Assembly: GCF_024628865.1 (NCBI RefSeq)
Contig: NZ_CP102384.1
Location: 3,483,001-3,547,000 of the forward strand
Source: Sphingopyxis sp. DBS4
GTDB taxonomy: Bacteria > Pseudomonadota > Alphaproteobacteria > Sphingomonadales > Sphingomonadaceae
Reading direction: 5' to 3'
Length of the DNA: 64,000 bases
Positions 9,583 through 20,794 of the stretch are shown here, piece by piece. Every line of letters starts with the position of its first letter. The first letter of the stretch is position 1. The notes beneath the pieces were generated by a model, which saw nothing but the letters and a program-made list of their open reading frames with translations, made no database searches and was not told the DNA's origin. Both the position numbers and the translations under genes were made by a program.

Positions 9583-9611
9583 CTTGTGTTGCAATTTAGC
9601 AACACTATCTC
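9583..9611 (+). promoter_or_regulatory. Candidate heat-shock (RpoH/sigma-32) promoter of clpB with embedded inverted repeat
   Basis: CTTGTG (9583-9588), a 17-nt spacer and TATCTC (9606-9611), read as ACTATCT, agree with alphaproteobacterial RpoH promoters (CTTGAM-N17-CYTATNT). The position is 27 nt before the clpB start. The spacer holds the inverted repeat TGTTGC-AATTTA-GCAACA (9587-9604), which could be an operator. Transcription start not known. Confidence 0.6.
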
Positions 9612-9637
9612 TGACGGCGAGAAAGGGGCTTACTTAC

Positions 9638-12217
<2,580 letters not shown>

Positions 12218-12236
12218 CCCGCCGGAACCGGGACAA

Positions 12237-12264
12237 GGGGCGCTCCTCGAATGCGGAGCGCCCC
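12237..12264. terminator. Shared hairpin between convergent clpB and the 12277 gene
   Basis: GGGGCGCTCC (12237-12246) and GGAGCGCCCC (12255-12264) form a perfect 10-bp stem with an 8-nt loop, 20 nt after the clpB stop and 12 nt beyond the stop of the opposite gene. There is no clear T run on either strand, so termination would rely on the stem alone. Confidence 0.55.
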
Positions 12265-12276
12265 ATATCTGTGTGC

Positions 12277-12537
12277 CTATTGTCCGTTAAGAGGGCGCTG
12301 TACCTGCGCGCGCTCGATATTGCTGCGGTTCTCGCGGCGCGTATCGGCCCATTCGGCGCGCGTCATGCAGACCTTGCGGCTCTGGAGCCGGCTGCCCAGC
12401 ACCTCTTCCTTGCGGCAGACGACCTCATTGGGGTCTTTCGCCTTCTTGTCCTTGCTCTCGGCGGCGCTCGCGGCAGCCGGCAGCAAAGCGACGCAGCCGA
12501 CCAGAGCGGCCATGGTAAGCGATTTCATATGCGGCAT
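12277..12537 (-). CDS. Small secreted protein with a two-cysteine motif
   Basis: This 86-residue protein has a clean signal peptide (MPHMKSLTMAALVGCVALLPAAASAAES). The mature part carries VCRKEEVLGSRLQSRKVC followed by MTRAEW, that is, two cysteines 17 apart, likely a periplasmic disulfide. The form C-x-KEE-x3-GSRL-x6-C-x-T-x2-EW recurs in small sphingomonad hypotheticals, as far as I recall; no function is known. AGAAGG lies 12 nt upstream of ATG 12537. It lies 83 nt downstream of the TPR-2OG oxygenase on the same strand, so it could be the last gene of that operon or independent. Confidence 0.7.
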   Translation of the reverse strand: MPHMKSLTMAALVGCVALLPAAASAAESKDKKAKDPNEVVCRKEEVLGSRLQSRKVCMTRAEWADTRRENRSNIERAQVQRPLNGQ

Positions 12538-12620
12538 GCTTTTCAAAACCTTCTGTAACGATCTGACCGGCAATCTACGCCGACTTCGCCGCACGGCCAA
12601 GCTTTTTGCTCCGTCGCCGT

Positions 12621-14129
12621 TCAGCGCGGCGGCGCGACGTCGAAGGCGACGGTCAGCCGCTCGCCGGCGCCGAACGGCCGCGTGCCGTGCCACATCCAGG
12701 AGGGGAAGAGCACCAATCGCCCCGGCGCCGGTTCAACCAGCGCGGTCGGCGGCAGGTCGAGCCCCAGCGCCGCCTGCGGCTCGCCCAGCGAGAGCCACCC
12801 CGCCTCGGGCGCATCCCCCGCCTCGCGCCCCGGCAGCGCGACATATAAAGCCGAACTGATCCAGCCCTGCGGATGAAAATGATGCGCGTGATAGCCGCCG
12901 CCGCGCAGCCGCACCGACCAGCTCCCCGCGAAGCGCGTCCGGCGATCGCGGCGCGGCGCGAGCAGCGGATGACCGCGGTCGGCGGGCGGCAAACCGGCGA
13001 CATAGGTCTCCACCGCCCCGACGATCGCGGCGCGCAGCGCCCGGATCACCGGGTCGATGCGGCTGAACAGCGGACCATCGGTCTGGGTGCCGCCGCGCAC
13101 CGACTGGTCAAGATATTCGCCGCGCGCAACGTGAAGCGAGCGCAGATGCGCCGCGAGATCGTCAAGCGGCGGCAGGCGGCCCCGAAGGTCGAACGACCGC
13201 ACCAGCCCCGCATCGCCCGAAAGCCAGCCCGAACGCGGGTCACCGGTCAGCCGCCACAGCAGCTCGGCATAGGGCCATACCGCGGCCCGCCGATCGCCGC
13301 CCGCCGCGATCGCGGCGTCGATCGACGCTGCGGCCTCTGCAAAGCGCCGCGTCCTGAGCAGGTGGCGCACTCGCCAAACCGGCGCGACTTCGCCGGGCAG
13401 CGCCCCGAACAGCCGGTCGGCACGGTCGACTTGACCGAGCTCGGCAGCGGCGATGGCGGCAAAGTCCGCGACTTCGGCCGACGGGATGCCTGCCGCCTCT
13501 GCGCGGCCGACCCCTTCGGCGAGGGCAACATGATCCTCGCCCCGAAGATGCAGGTCGAGCAAGGCGCGCCACAGCGGCAGCGACACCGGATCGCGCGCCA
13601 GCGCCCGCTCGAACGAGGCGGCCGCCGCCTCCGGCCGCCCCATTAGCGCGCGAAGCTGCGCAAGTTGGACATGGCCCGGCAACCACAGCGGCACTTCGGC
13701 AAGAATTGCGTCGAGCGCCGCCTCCGCTTCCTCGCCGCGTCCCGCACTCCAGCGCGCCGCCGCGAGCCCGATCAGTATATCGCCGTTGGGCGGCCCGATC
13801 CGCGCGGCCGCCTCGAACAGCGCCACCGCATCGAGCCCCGCCTCATAGGCGACGCGCGCGCGGCCGTGCGCGATGCCGGCATCACCGGGCGCAAGCCGTG
13901 CCGCCTGATCGAACGCCGCGAGCGCCGCCGCATGATCGTCGAGCGCGCGGTGGAGCAGCCCCGCCCATTGCCAGAGCCGCGCGGCACCCGATCGCCCCGC
14001 CGCGGCCGCGACCAGCGGCAAGGCCGCCTCCTCTTCGCCCTCGTCGAGCGCCAGGTTCGCCAGTTCGCCGACATCGTCGATCCCCGTTCGCCCGCCATGA
14101 ACGGCGGCAAGCTGGCCCGCGAACCTCAC
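12621..14129 (-). CDS. TPR protein with C-terminal 2OG-Fe(II) oxygenase domain
   Basis: The protein has 502 residues. Residues 1 to about 270 are alanine-rich tetratricopeptide-like helices. The C-terminal region (about 330-502) matches the putative 2OG-Fe(II) oxygenase type of PF13759, with HAHHFHPQGW at 414-423, a distal SWMWHGTRPF (His481, Arg484) and a closing ERLTVAFDV strand. These residues would bind iron and 2-oxoglutarate for hydroxylation. Translation likely starts at GTG 14129, which overlaps the TGA of the upstream hydroxylase gene (GTGA), so the two are coupled. TPRs suggest a protein or peptide substrate, which is unknown. It is the third of three TPR-bearing modification genes. 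Confidence 0.82.
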   Translation of the reverse strand: MRFAGQLAAVHGGRTGIDDVGELANLALDEGEEEAALPLVAAAAGRSGAARLWQWAGLLHRALDDHAAALAAFDQAARLAPGDAGIAHGRARVAYEAGLDAVALFEAAARIGPPNGDILIGLAAARWSAGRGEEAEAALDAILAEVPLWLPGHVQLAQLRALMGRPEAAAASFERALARDPVSLPLWRALLDLHLRGEDHVALAEGVGRAEAAGIPSAEVADFAAIAAAELGQVDRADRLFGALPGEVAPVWRVRHLLRTRRFAEAAASIDAAIAAGGDRRAAVWPYAELLWRLTGDPRSGWLSGDAGLVRSFDLRGRLPPLDDLAAHLRSLHVARGEYLDQSVRGGTQTDGPLFSRIDPVIRALRAAIVGAVETYVAGLPPADRGHPLLAPRRDRRTRFAGSWSVRLRGGGYHAHHFHPQGWISSALYVALPGREAGDAPEAGWLSLGEPQAALGLDLPPTALVEPAPGRLVLFPSWMWHGTRPFGAGERLTVAFDVAPPR

Positions 14130-15283
14130 AGACTTTCGGGCACATTGCCCGCGTCGCTGCCGATCAGCGCCGCGACCGCCTCGCGCTCCGCGGGACCAAG
14201 ATCGGGGTGCCAGACGTCGAAGATGAAGACGACGCGCAACCGGTCGCTCGGATTCATCGCTTCATGCTCGATCGTGTCGTCGAACACGAAGGCTTCGCCG
14301 CGCCGCCAGTCGCGCGTCTCGGCGCCGACGCGGAACCAGCAGCCGTCGGGAACGATCAACGGCAGATGGCAGACGAGCCGCGCATTATTATAGCCGACGT
14401 GCGGCGGGATCGCGGTGCCCGGCGCGAGCAGCGAGAACATCGCGTTCGGCGACGCGCCCGGAATCGCGGGCTGATCCAGCCCTTCGAGCAAAGCCAGCGT
14501 CTGCGGGCAATGGCGCGCATTGGCCTCGATCCGGCGGCCGCCGCGCAGCAGGTGGATCGCGGTCCAGTCGGGATTGTGGTTGAGATCCCTCCACTGGTCG
14601 AGCGGCTGGTGCGCGGCATATTGGACATAGGGGACGAGTTCGGCGCGTTCGGCGGACATCGCCGCGTCAAGCTCGGCGGCAAGCACGTCGGTCGCCGCCT
14701 CCAGCGTCTCGAGCCAGGGAAACAGGCTGCGCGGATGGAACTCGCGCTCGCTAAGGCCCGGAAAATGAAAATGGGTCGGCTCGCTATGATAGGGCCGTGT
14801 GCGGCGCAGCGCATTGTTGCGAAACCGCGCGATGCGCGCGCGCGCTTCGGGGTCGGCGCGCGCTTCGGCAGCGGCCATGCGCTCCGTCCATTGTGCTTCC
14901 CTGGCGTCGAGCCAGGCCGCGTGGCGCCGCTCCCCCTCAGCCAGCACCGCCGCGAGCTGCGGCGGCAGCGCGTCGGCAGGTCTTTGCGCGATCGCATGGC
15001 CCCAGGCCTCGCCGGCGCCCGGATCGCCTATCCGGTCGAGCAGGCTCGCCCGCAGCATCAGCGCGGTGAAGTCGAGCGGCGCGAGCGCCAGCGCGCGGTG
15101 CACCGCGTCGAGCGCGACGCGCGGGCGGCCGCAGGCACGATAGGCGCCGGCGAGCCGCAGCAGCACCGATGGATCGTCGCCCCCCTTCGCCGCCTCTTCG
15201 AACAGCGCGGCGGCGCGGGCAAAGTCCTGCGCGGCGAGCGCGCGGTCCGCTTCGGCGAGCCGCGCCGCGCGATCGGCGGTCAC
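14126..15283 (-). CDS. TPR aspartyl/asparaginyl beta-hydroxylase domain protein
   Basis: The protein has 385 residues. Residues 1-110 are TPR-like helices; the rest is an Asp/Asn beta-hydroxylase (PF05118) domain. The iron ligands are His295 (IPPHVGYNNARL) and His340 (DDTIEHEAMN), 45 residues apart as in the AspH family, which lacks the usual acidic ligand. Arg350 fits the 2-oxoglutarate salt bridge. The domain usually hydroxylates Asp or Asn side chains in proteins, or lipid A in LpxO. The start is GTG 15283, overlapping the stop of the sulfotransferase gene as GTGA. Substrate unknown; context points to a target shared with its neighbours. Confidence 0.85.
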   Translation of the reverse strand: MTADRAARLAEADRALAAQDFARAAALFEEAAKGGDDPSVLLRLAGAYRACGRPRVALDAVHRALALAPLDFTALMLRASLLDRIGDPGAGEAWGHAIAQRPADALPPQLAAVLAEGERRHAAWLDAREAQWTERMAAAEARADPEARARIARFRNNALRRTRPYHSEPTHFHFPGLSEREFHPRSLFPWLETLEAATDVLAAELDAAMSAERAELVPYVQYAAHQPLDQWRDLNHNPDWTAIHLLRGGRRIEANARHCPQTLALLEGLDQPAIPGASPNAMFSLLAPGTAIPPHVGYNNARLVCHLPLIVPDGCWFRVGAETRDWRRGEAFVFDDTIEHEAMNPSDRLRVVFIFDVWHPDLGPAEREAVAALIGSDAGNVPESL

Positions 15284-17283
15284 AGGCTATATCCGAATTT
15301 TTCCACCCACGGACGGAGCACCGGCAGAATCGGTTCGAGATGGGCGCGATAGCCCTCCCACCGCCCCGCGGCGCGCTTGTAGATCGGCTCGACGACCTGC
15401 GCATAACTCGCGGTGGTGATCAGGCCGCGCGCCTTCGCGGTCGCGCGGTGGTCGAGCGCTTCGTCGCGCCATGCGAGTCCCAGATAGTCGAACAGCGGCC
15501 GCACCTCCGCCTCCACATCCTCGACCAGCCGCTCATAGACGATCGTGTGGACGTTGAGCCCGAACAATTCGCGCGCCCGCTCCCAATGCCGGAAGGTCAG
15601 GTCATAGAATTCGGCGGCATCCTCCAGCCGCAGGAAATTCGACATCGCATCGTTGAGGCGGAAATTGCTCATGTAGCAGCTCAGCAGCACGTCGCACGGA
15701 TGGCGCAGCGCAAGGATGAAGCGCGCATTGGGGAACAGGCGCTGGATCAGCACCGCTTTCGACAGGAACAGCGGCGATTTGTCGATCAGCATCCGCCCGC
15801 GTGCGAGCGGTGCTGGCGCGACTTTCGCAACCTCGTCGAAATAGAAATGCCGCGTCTCGGCAACCGCCGCCGCGTCGAGCCCCGCAATCGCCGCCATGCC
15901 GCCGATACGCTTGTCGCAATTGTTGAGCGGCGGCTGCTCCTCCAGAACCACCGTATCGGGATGCCCCATCAGGATCGTGTCGAGCAAGGTCGTCCCCGAT
16001 CGCGGAAAACCCACCAGAAATACGGGGTCGGGATGCGCGTCGCCGCTTTCGGCTTTCAGCCAGCTCGCCGCCCATTCGGGAGTCAGTAGGTCGATTTCCG
16101 CGTGCAGATTTTCGCGCAGCGCCGCCGATCGCTCCAAAGGCCGGGTCGGCGATTCCTCGTGCATGCGGTTCGTCGCGCTGAAGGCCTCGAACGCCTCATC
16201 GGGACGGCCGAGCCGATCGAGAATCTGCCCCCGCAAATGCATGGTCCGTTCGGGCTCGACCTCGGATGGCACCAGCGCCAGGCTGGCGAGCGCGTCCTCG
16301 AACCGCTTGGCGCGGCGATGCTCATAGGACCGGATAAACGACAGCGCGCCCTCGCTCAGATGATTGGCTTCCGCCAGCGCGATCAGAGGCGCAAACTCCT
16401 CTTCGCGATTGCTATGCTCATACTGCACCGCCAAGCCCAAATAGGCGTCGGTCACGGAGGGATCGAGCGCAATCGTTTGCCGAAAGGCGCGTTCTGCGTC
16501 CGCGATGCGATGCACGGAACTGCATTCGACCCCGAACTTCAATTGTAGATTTGCGTTATCGGGATCGAGTGCAACGGCCGCCTCGATCGCTGCCATCGCC
16601 TCTTCTTGCCGTCCCTCCTTACGATACTGCACATAAAGCTCGTGCAGCGCACGCGCATCATCGGGAAAGTCGTCGACCGTTCGCTTCAGCAGCGCCTCGG
16701 CCTCTTCGCCGCGCCCCACGGCGCGCAATGCGACTGCGAGGTTGAGTCGGGTGGGCGGCGCGAGTGGTTCAAGCACCATCGCTTTCTCGAGCGCGGCGAC
16801 GCTGCCTTCCAGATCTCCGATTGCTGAACGCGCATTGCCCAAATTGTTCCAGCTCTCGAAATCGGCCGGATCGCGCGCGACGACATGCTCATAGGCCGCG
16901 ACCGCCTCGTCGAAGCGCTCGAGCGACTGCGCGACATAGCCGCGATAACGAGCGATCCGCAGTGTCGCGTCGGCACGCGCAAGCTCGGGCGTCGCCACCT
17001 CCAGCGCCGCGGCCAGATCGCCCTTGTCGATCAGCACCGCGATCAGGTTGCAGGCGATGGTGGCGTCCGATGGACGCGCTTCATGCGCCGCGCCCAGATG
17101 CCGGGCGGCCGCTTCCAGATCGTTCGCGCGCGCCTGCAACATGCCGAGGAAGGCGTTGAGCGCCACCGCGTCGCCCCCGGCGACAAGTGCGCCTTCGGCA
17201 AGCTGGCGCGCGCGCGCGACGTCGCCGGACTGCGCCGCACCGACGGCCTGGCGCAGCACGTCGGTCGTTTTGGAATCGAGCAT
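15280..17283 (-). CDS. TPR-sulfotransferase fusion protein (unit 1)
   Basis: The protein has 667 residues: about ten TPR units (1-380), then a PAPS-dependent sulfotransferase domain. The 5'-phosphosulfate loop is VGFPRSGTTLLDTILMGHP at about residues 424-442 and the 3'-phosphate loop is RHPCDVLLSCY. No signal peptide is seen, so it would act in the cytoplasm, transferring sulfate to a hydroxyl (tyrosine or sugar in relatives). ATG 17283 has only a weak ribosome-binding site. It lies 91 nt after the TBDR at 17375, with a terminator between, and overlaps the next gene by GTGA. The TPRs probably recruit a protein substrate. Confidence 0.87.
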   Translation of the reverse strand: MLDSKTTDVLRQAVGAAQSGDVARARQLAEGALVAGGDAVALNAFLGMLQARANDLEAAARHLGAAHEARPSDATIACNLIAVLIDKGDLAAALEVATPELARADATLRIARYRGYVAQSLERFDEAVAAYEHVVARDPADFESWNNLGNARSAIGDLEGSVAALEKAMVLEPLAPPTRLNLAVALRAVGRGEEAEALLKRTVDDFPDDARALHELYVQYRKEGRQEEAMAAIEAAVALDPDNANLQLKFGVECSSVHRIADAERAFRQTIALDPSVTDAYLGLAVQYEHSNREEEFAPLIALAEANHLSEGALSFIRSYEHRRAKRFEDALASLALVPSEVEPERTMHLRGQILDRLGRPDEAFEAFSATNRMHEESPTRPLERSAALRENLHAEIDLLTPEWAASWLKAESGDAHPDPVFLVGFPRSGTTLLDTILMGHPDTVVLEEQPPLNNCDKRIGGMAAIAGLDAAAVAETRHFYFDEVAKVAPAPLARGRMLIDKSPLFLSKAVLIQRLFPNARFILALRHPCDVLLSCYMSNFRLNDAMSNFLRLEDAAEFYDLTFRHWERARELFGLNVHTIVYERLVEDVEAEVRPLFDYLGLAWRDEALDHRATAKARGLITTASYAQVVEPIYKRAAGRWEGYRAHLEPILPVLRPWVEKFGYSL

Positions 17284-17316
17284 CGGACATCCATCGGCTG
17301 AAGACGGGGAACAAAG

Positions 17317-17350
17317 AAAAGGGGCGGCCGGTCTGACGACCCGCCGCCCC
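17317..17350 (-). terminator. Intrinsic terminator after TBDR unit 1
   Basis: On the minus strand GGGGCGGC-G-GGTC, loop GTCA, GACC-G-GCCGCCCC is followed by TTTTCTTT. It sits between the TBDR stop (17375) and the sulfotransferase start (17283). The receptor is therefore probably made in excess, with the modification genes expressed by read-through or their own weak promoter. Confidence 0.85.
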
Positions 17351-17374
17351 CTATCTTAGGACGAAATGCGGAAC

Positions 17375-20300
17375 TTAGAAGTCCAGCGTCACGCCCGCGT
17401 AGATGTAACGGCCCAGCGCGTCATAGGTCGCCGGATAGGTGTTGCCGTTGCAAGGCCCGGTCGGACACAGGTTAGACCCGTCCTTGCCGGCGTTCCCCGA
17501 CGTAACCAGCGGCGGCTGCTTGTCGAGGATGTTGTTGACACCCAGACGGAACGTATAGTTGTCCGACACGGCGAAGGTCGTCGCCAGGTCGAAATAGCTG
17601 TACGCCTTCAGGTGCAGGCCCGGATCGAAGTTATTGTCGCCGTGGAGCGACTGGCTCGCATCGAGCGTTTCGGCCTTCACCTTGCCGATGTAGCGCCACT
17701 GCAGCGAAAGCCCGATGCCGTTCGGCATGTTGAAGGTCGTGCGCAGCTTGTGGCGCCACTTCGGCAGCATCGAGCCGCCCGCCGTGGTGCCGCCCGACGA
17801 GCAGACCGGACCATAGAGACCGGCGCAGTCATAAGCCTGGGTGATGCCGTTATCGACCTTATATTTGTCGAGATAGGTGCCGACGAAGCTCATCGACAGC
17901 GTCCCGGCGTTGCCGATTTCGTGACTGTAGGCGCTGTTGATTTCAAGGCCGCGGGTACGGACGCGGCCGAGGTTCGACGGCGTATTGTCGACATAGCCAA
18001 GCGGCGTCAACCACAGCGAGCCGGTGACGTCGCGGTGGATGAGGCTGCACGAGTAGGGTGTGAAATCCGCGGTTGCGTTGAGCGTGCAATCCTTCAGGAT
18101 TGCATCCTGCGCCGGCGGCTGGATCGCATCCTTGAGCTTGATGTCGAACCAGTCGACCGTCAGCGAGAAGCGCGGCAGGAAGCTCGGCTGCAAAACGACG
18201 CCGAAGGTCTTCGTGGTCGCGGTTTCGGGCTTCAGGTCGGGGTTGCCGCCGAGAAGACCGTTATACTGGCCCGCCGGGTTTTCCGTGATGCTCTGCCCAA
18301 CGGAAAGATTTTCTTGTGCGAGACAACCATAGTTGGTTGCGGCGATGGGCGCGCCCGCGCACGGATCGGTCGCGCCAGCCAGGCCCACGGTCGGAGTCGC
18401 GAACAGTTCCTGAATGTTCGGGGCGCGAACCGCACGGTTGTACTGGCCGCGGAAGCGAACGTCGCGGATCGGCGCGAATTCGAGCTGCAGCTTGTAGGTG
18501 TCGGTGTCGTATTTGCGGTCGGCGCTCGTCCGATACCAGGACTTGCGATAGCCGCCGCTGAAGCTCAGGTCATAGATGAAGCTGTCGTGGACGATCGGAA
18601 CCTGGGTTTCGGCAAAGAACTCATAAACCCGGAAGCTGCCCGCGAGCGGGAGCGTCGCGCCACCCTGACCGGTGAGGTCACCGGTCGTGAAGGCGTTGTC
18701 GGTCTTGAGCTCCAGCGATTCCTTGCGCCATTCGAAGCCGAGGTTGACGCTGATGCCATCGTCCGCCCACGGCGACTTGATGCCATATTCGCCGAGCAGG
18801 CCGGTGAACGAGGCGTTGGCGACCTGTTCGGACGTATAGCCCTTCTGGAAGCCCGTCGCCGACAGATAGGCGATCGACTCGGGGCTCGCCCCGCCGGCGC
18901 CATTGAAGATGTTGTAGGGCTGGCAAGTCGGGTCGCTGCCATCGATGACCGAACGGCAGACGTAGTTGCCGTTGGCAACGCCGTTGCGCTCCATGCCTTC
19001 ATCGACGACGTTCAGCGCGCGGTTGAGACGCGCGACCGAGAATTCGTTCGAATAGACCTGGCTATAGTTCGACCGGCCGTACTGATAATAAGCGTCGTAC
19101 GACCAGGCCTTGCCGAGGTCGCCCTTCGAACCGATCACGGTGCGGAAGTTGGTGTGCTGCAGGTCGCTCTGGCGCGGACCGCCTTCGACGTTGCGGCGCA
19201 GCACCTGCATGAACGCCTGATTATAGGTCTGGCCGAAAGGGCCGGTGAAGACCAGCGGCGGCGCCAGCGGTCCGGGGCCGCCGTTCGCGATCGTGTTATA
19301 AGGCGCCGCGACAGCAGTCGGGAAGTTGCCGATATAGCCGTTGATCAGGTTGGGCGCGGCGCAGATGATATCATGCTGCGCCGTTGACATCAGCGGGTTG
19401 TCGCAGTTGACCGTCAGCGTGTTGCCGAAGTCGCCCGACGGCGCGATCTGGGCGACCGTGCGGTCGTCCATGAACATGAACTCGAGATAAGGCTTGATCG
19501 ACTCGTTGATCTCGTAGTTCGCGAACAGGCCGGCCGTATAGCGCTCGTCGGGGCGCTGATAATGGTTGGTCGGCGCGAAATTGTAACGCGACGTGGTGTT
19601 CTCGAACCCACCACCCGGCAGGAAGCTGTAAACAGTCGAACCGGCAGTCGTTACGTTAGGATCGAAGATGATCGCCGTGCCGGTCGCGTTGGTCAGCGAG
19701 CCGCCGCAGTTCGGAACACCGCCGCCGGTGTTCTGGATCGTGCAGGCGCTGTAGTCGCGGCGCGACTGGAGAATGGCGTTTGCCTTGCGATAGCCGGCAT
19801 AGGCAACGATATGGCCGCGTCCGTCGTCGAACGCCGCACCGAAGGTCGCGGTGACGTCGACCGTGCCGCCGTCGACGACGCTGCCGCGCGGATAGCCGAA
19901 GCCGCGCGCATCGTTGATGCCGGGCGCGAGCTTGTTGCGGTTGTTGTGCTGGAACACGCTATATTGACCGTCGAGGCGGAAGCCCGTGAAGTCGGTGTCC
20001 ATCACGAAGTTGACGACACCCGCGACCGCGTCGGCGCCGTAGGTCGCCGACGCGCCGCCGGTCAGAACCTGGACGTTCTTGAGCAGCGCGGCCGGGATCA
20101 TGTTGATGTCGGCAGCCGAACCGCTTCCGGGGCTCGGGTCGCCCGGCAGCAGGCGGCGGCCGTTGACGAGGCTGAGCGTGCGGGTCGTGCCGAGGCCGCG
20201 AAGGTCGACCGATGCGGTGCCGTCCGCGCCGTTGGCGGCGGTCGACGACTGGCTGGCGAAGACCGACGGCAGCGAGTTCAGCATGTCCTCGACGCGGGTC

Positions 20301-20530
20301 GTGCCCTGCAGCTTGATGTCTTCGGCGCTCACGACGGTGATCGGAGCGGCCGATTCCAGATTGGCCTGCGGAATGCGCGTGCCGGTGACGATGATCTCAT
20401 CGCCGGTGGTGGCGGTGTCACCGGTCTGGGCGTCCTGCGCCATCGCAGGCGAGGCGGCGGCCAGCAGGCCAATGCCGAGCACGAACGGCGCGGCGCCGAG
20501 CTTCAGCTTCGAATAATGGGTGGTTTTCAC
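17375..20530 (-). CDS. TonB-dependent outer-membrane receptor (unit 1)
   Basis: The 1051-residue protein begins at GTG 20530, preceded by AAGGGAC, which opens a signal peptide (VKTTHYSKLKLGAAPFVLGI...PAMA). Then come a TonB-box-like DEIIVTGTRIPQ (residues 42-53), a plug domain with GLGTTRTLSLVNGRRLLP and GGASATYGADAVAGVVNFV, and a 22-strand barrel ending in Phe (YIYAGVTLDF). Such receptors import large or scarce ligands using TonB energy. Its length and the cysteine-containing extracellular loops are typical of the large, often peptide- or glycan-linked sphingomonad receptors. Its ligand is unknown; the partner sulfotransferase and hydroxylases follow downstream. Confidence 0.93.
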   Translation of the reverse strand: MKTTHYSKLKLGAAPFVLGIGLLAAASPAMAQDAQTGDTATTGDEIIVTGTRIPQANLESAAPITVVSAEDIKLQGTTRVEDMLNSLPSVFASQSSTAANGADGTASVDLRGLGTTRTLSLVNGRRLLPGDPSPGSGSAADINMIPAALLKNVQVLTGGASATYGADAVAGVVNFVMDTDFTGFRLDGQYSVFQHNNRNKLAPGINDARGFGYPRGSVVDGGTVDVTATFGAAFDDGRGHIVAYAGYRKANAILQSRRDYSACTIQNTGGGVPNCGGSLTNATGTAIIFDPNVTTAGSTVYSFLPGGGFENTTSRYNFAPTNHYQRPDERYTAGLFANYEINESIKPYLEFMFMDDRTVAQIAPSGDFGNTLTVNCDNPLMSTAQHDIICAAPNLINGYIGNFPTAVAAPYNTIANGGPGPLAPPLVFTGPFGQTYNQAFMQVLRRNVEGGPRQSDLQHTNFRTVIGSKGDLGKAWSYDAYYQYGRSNYSQVYSNEFSVARLNRALNVVDEGMERNGVANGNYVCRSVIDGSDPTCQPYNIFNGAGGASPESIAYLSATGFQKGYTSEQVANASFTGLLGEYGIKSPWADDGISVNLGFEWRKESLELKTDNAFTTGDLTGQGGATLPLAGSFRVYEFFAETQVPIVHDSFIYDLSFSGGYRKSWYRTSADRKYDTDTYKLQLEFAPIRDVRFRGQYNRAVRAPNIQELFATPTVGLAGATDPCAGAPIAATNYGCLAQENLSVGQSITENPAGQYNGLLGGNPDLKPETATTKTFGVVLQPSFLPRFSLTVDWFDIKLKDAIQPPAQDAILKDCTLNATADFTPYSCSLIHRDVTGSLWLTPLGYVDNTPSNLGRVRTRGLEINSAYSHEIGNAGTLSMSFVGTYLDKYKVDNGITQAYDCAGLYGPVCSSGGTTAGGSMLPKWRHKLRTTFNMPNGIGLSLQWRYIGKVKAETLDASQSLHGDNNFDPGLHLKAYSYFDLATTFAVSDNYTFRLGVNNILDKQPPLVTSGNAGKDGSNLCPTGPCNGNTYPATYDALGRYIYAGVTLDF

Positions 20531-20643
20531 AGTGCAGTCCCTTGCTACTGTTGATGATATACCTGGGCCCCTGTCGCGGAACGGCACACGCCGACGCTCA
20601 AGACGCCCCGATAGCGTGCGGGATGGTCCTTCATTCATGTCGA

Positions 20644-20722
20644 GTAAAGGTGATTTGCGGCGTCGGCGGCGGTTTCGTCGAGGATTGTGACGTATTTGCA
20701 ACAGACCGGAATCGCGGCGAAA
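20644..20722 (-). promoter_or_regulatory. Conserved TBDR upstream element, copy 1
   Basis: This 79-nt block aligns without gaps to 26022-26100. On the minus strand it reads TTTCGCC, 12 nt, CTGTTGCAAATNCGTCACAAT, then a less conserved middle with GAAACCGC, ending CCTTTAC. About 44 of 61 core positions match, with the 21-nt central box nearly invariant. It begins about 114 nt upstream of the receptor start. It is probably a shared promoter/regulator site; no sigma-70 -10 box is obvious. Confidence 0.7.
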
Positions 20723-20794
20723 TAGAAGGCAACCGGGAACGCCCAGCCACGACATATAATATCAAATGATATTATCCCCTGTCCGCGGCGGGGG

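Noticed and set aside
17366..19387. 673-codon open frame opposite TBDR unit 1
   Set aside because: Same GC-driven artefact: the receptor frame has all the conserved motifs.
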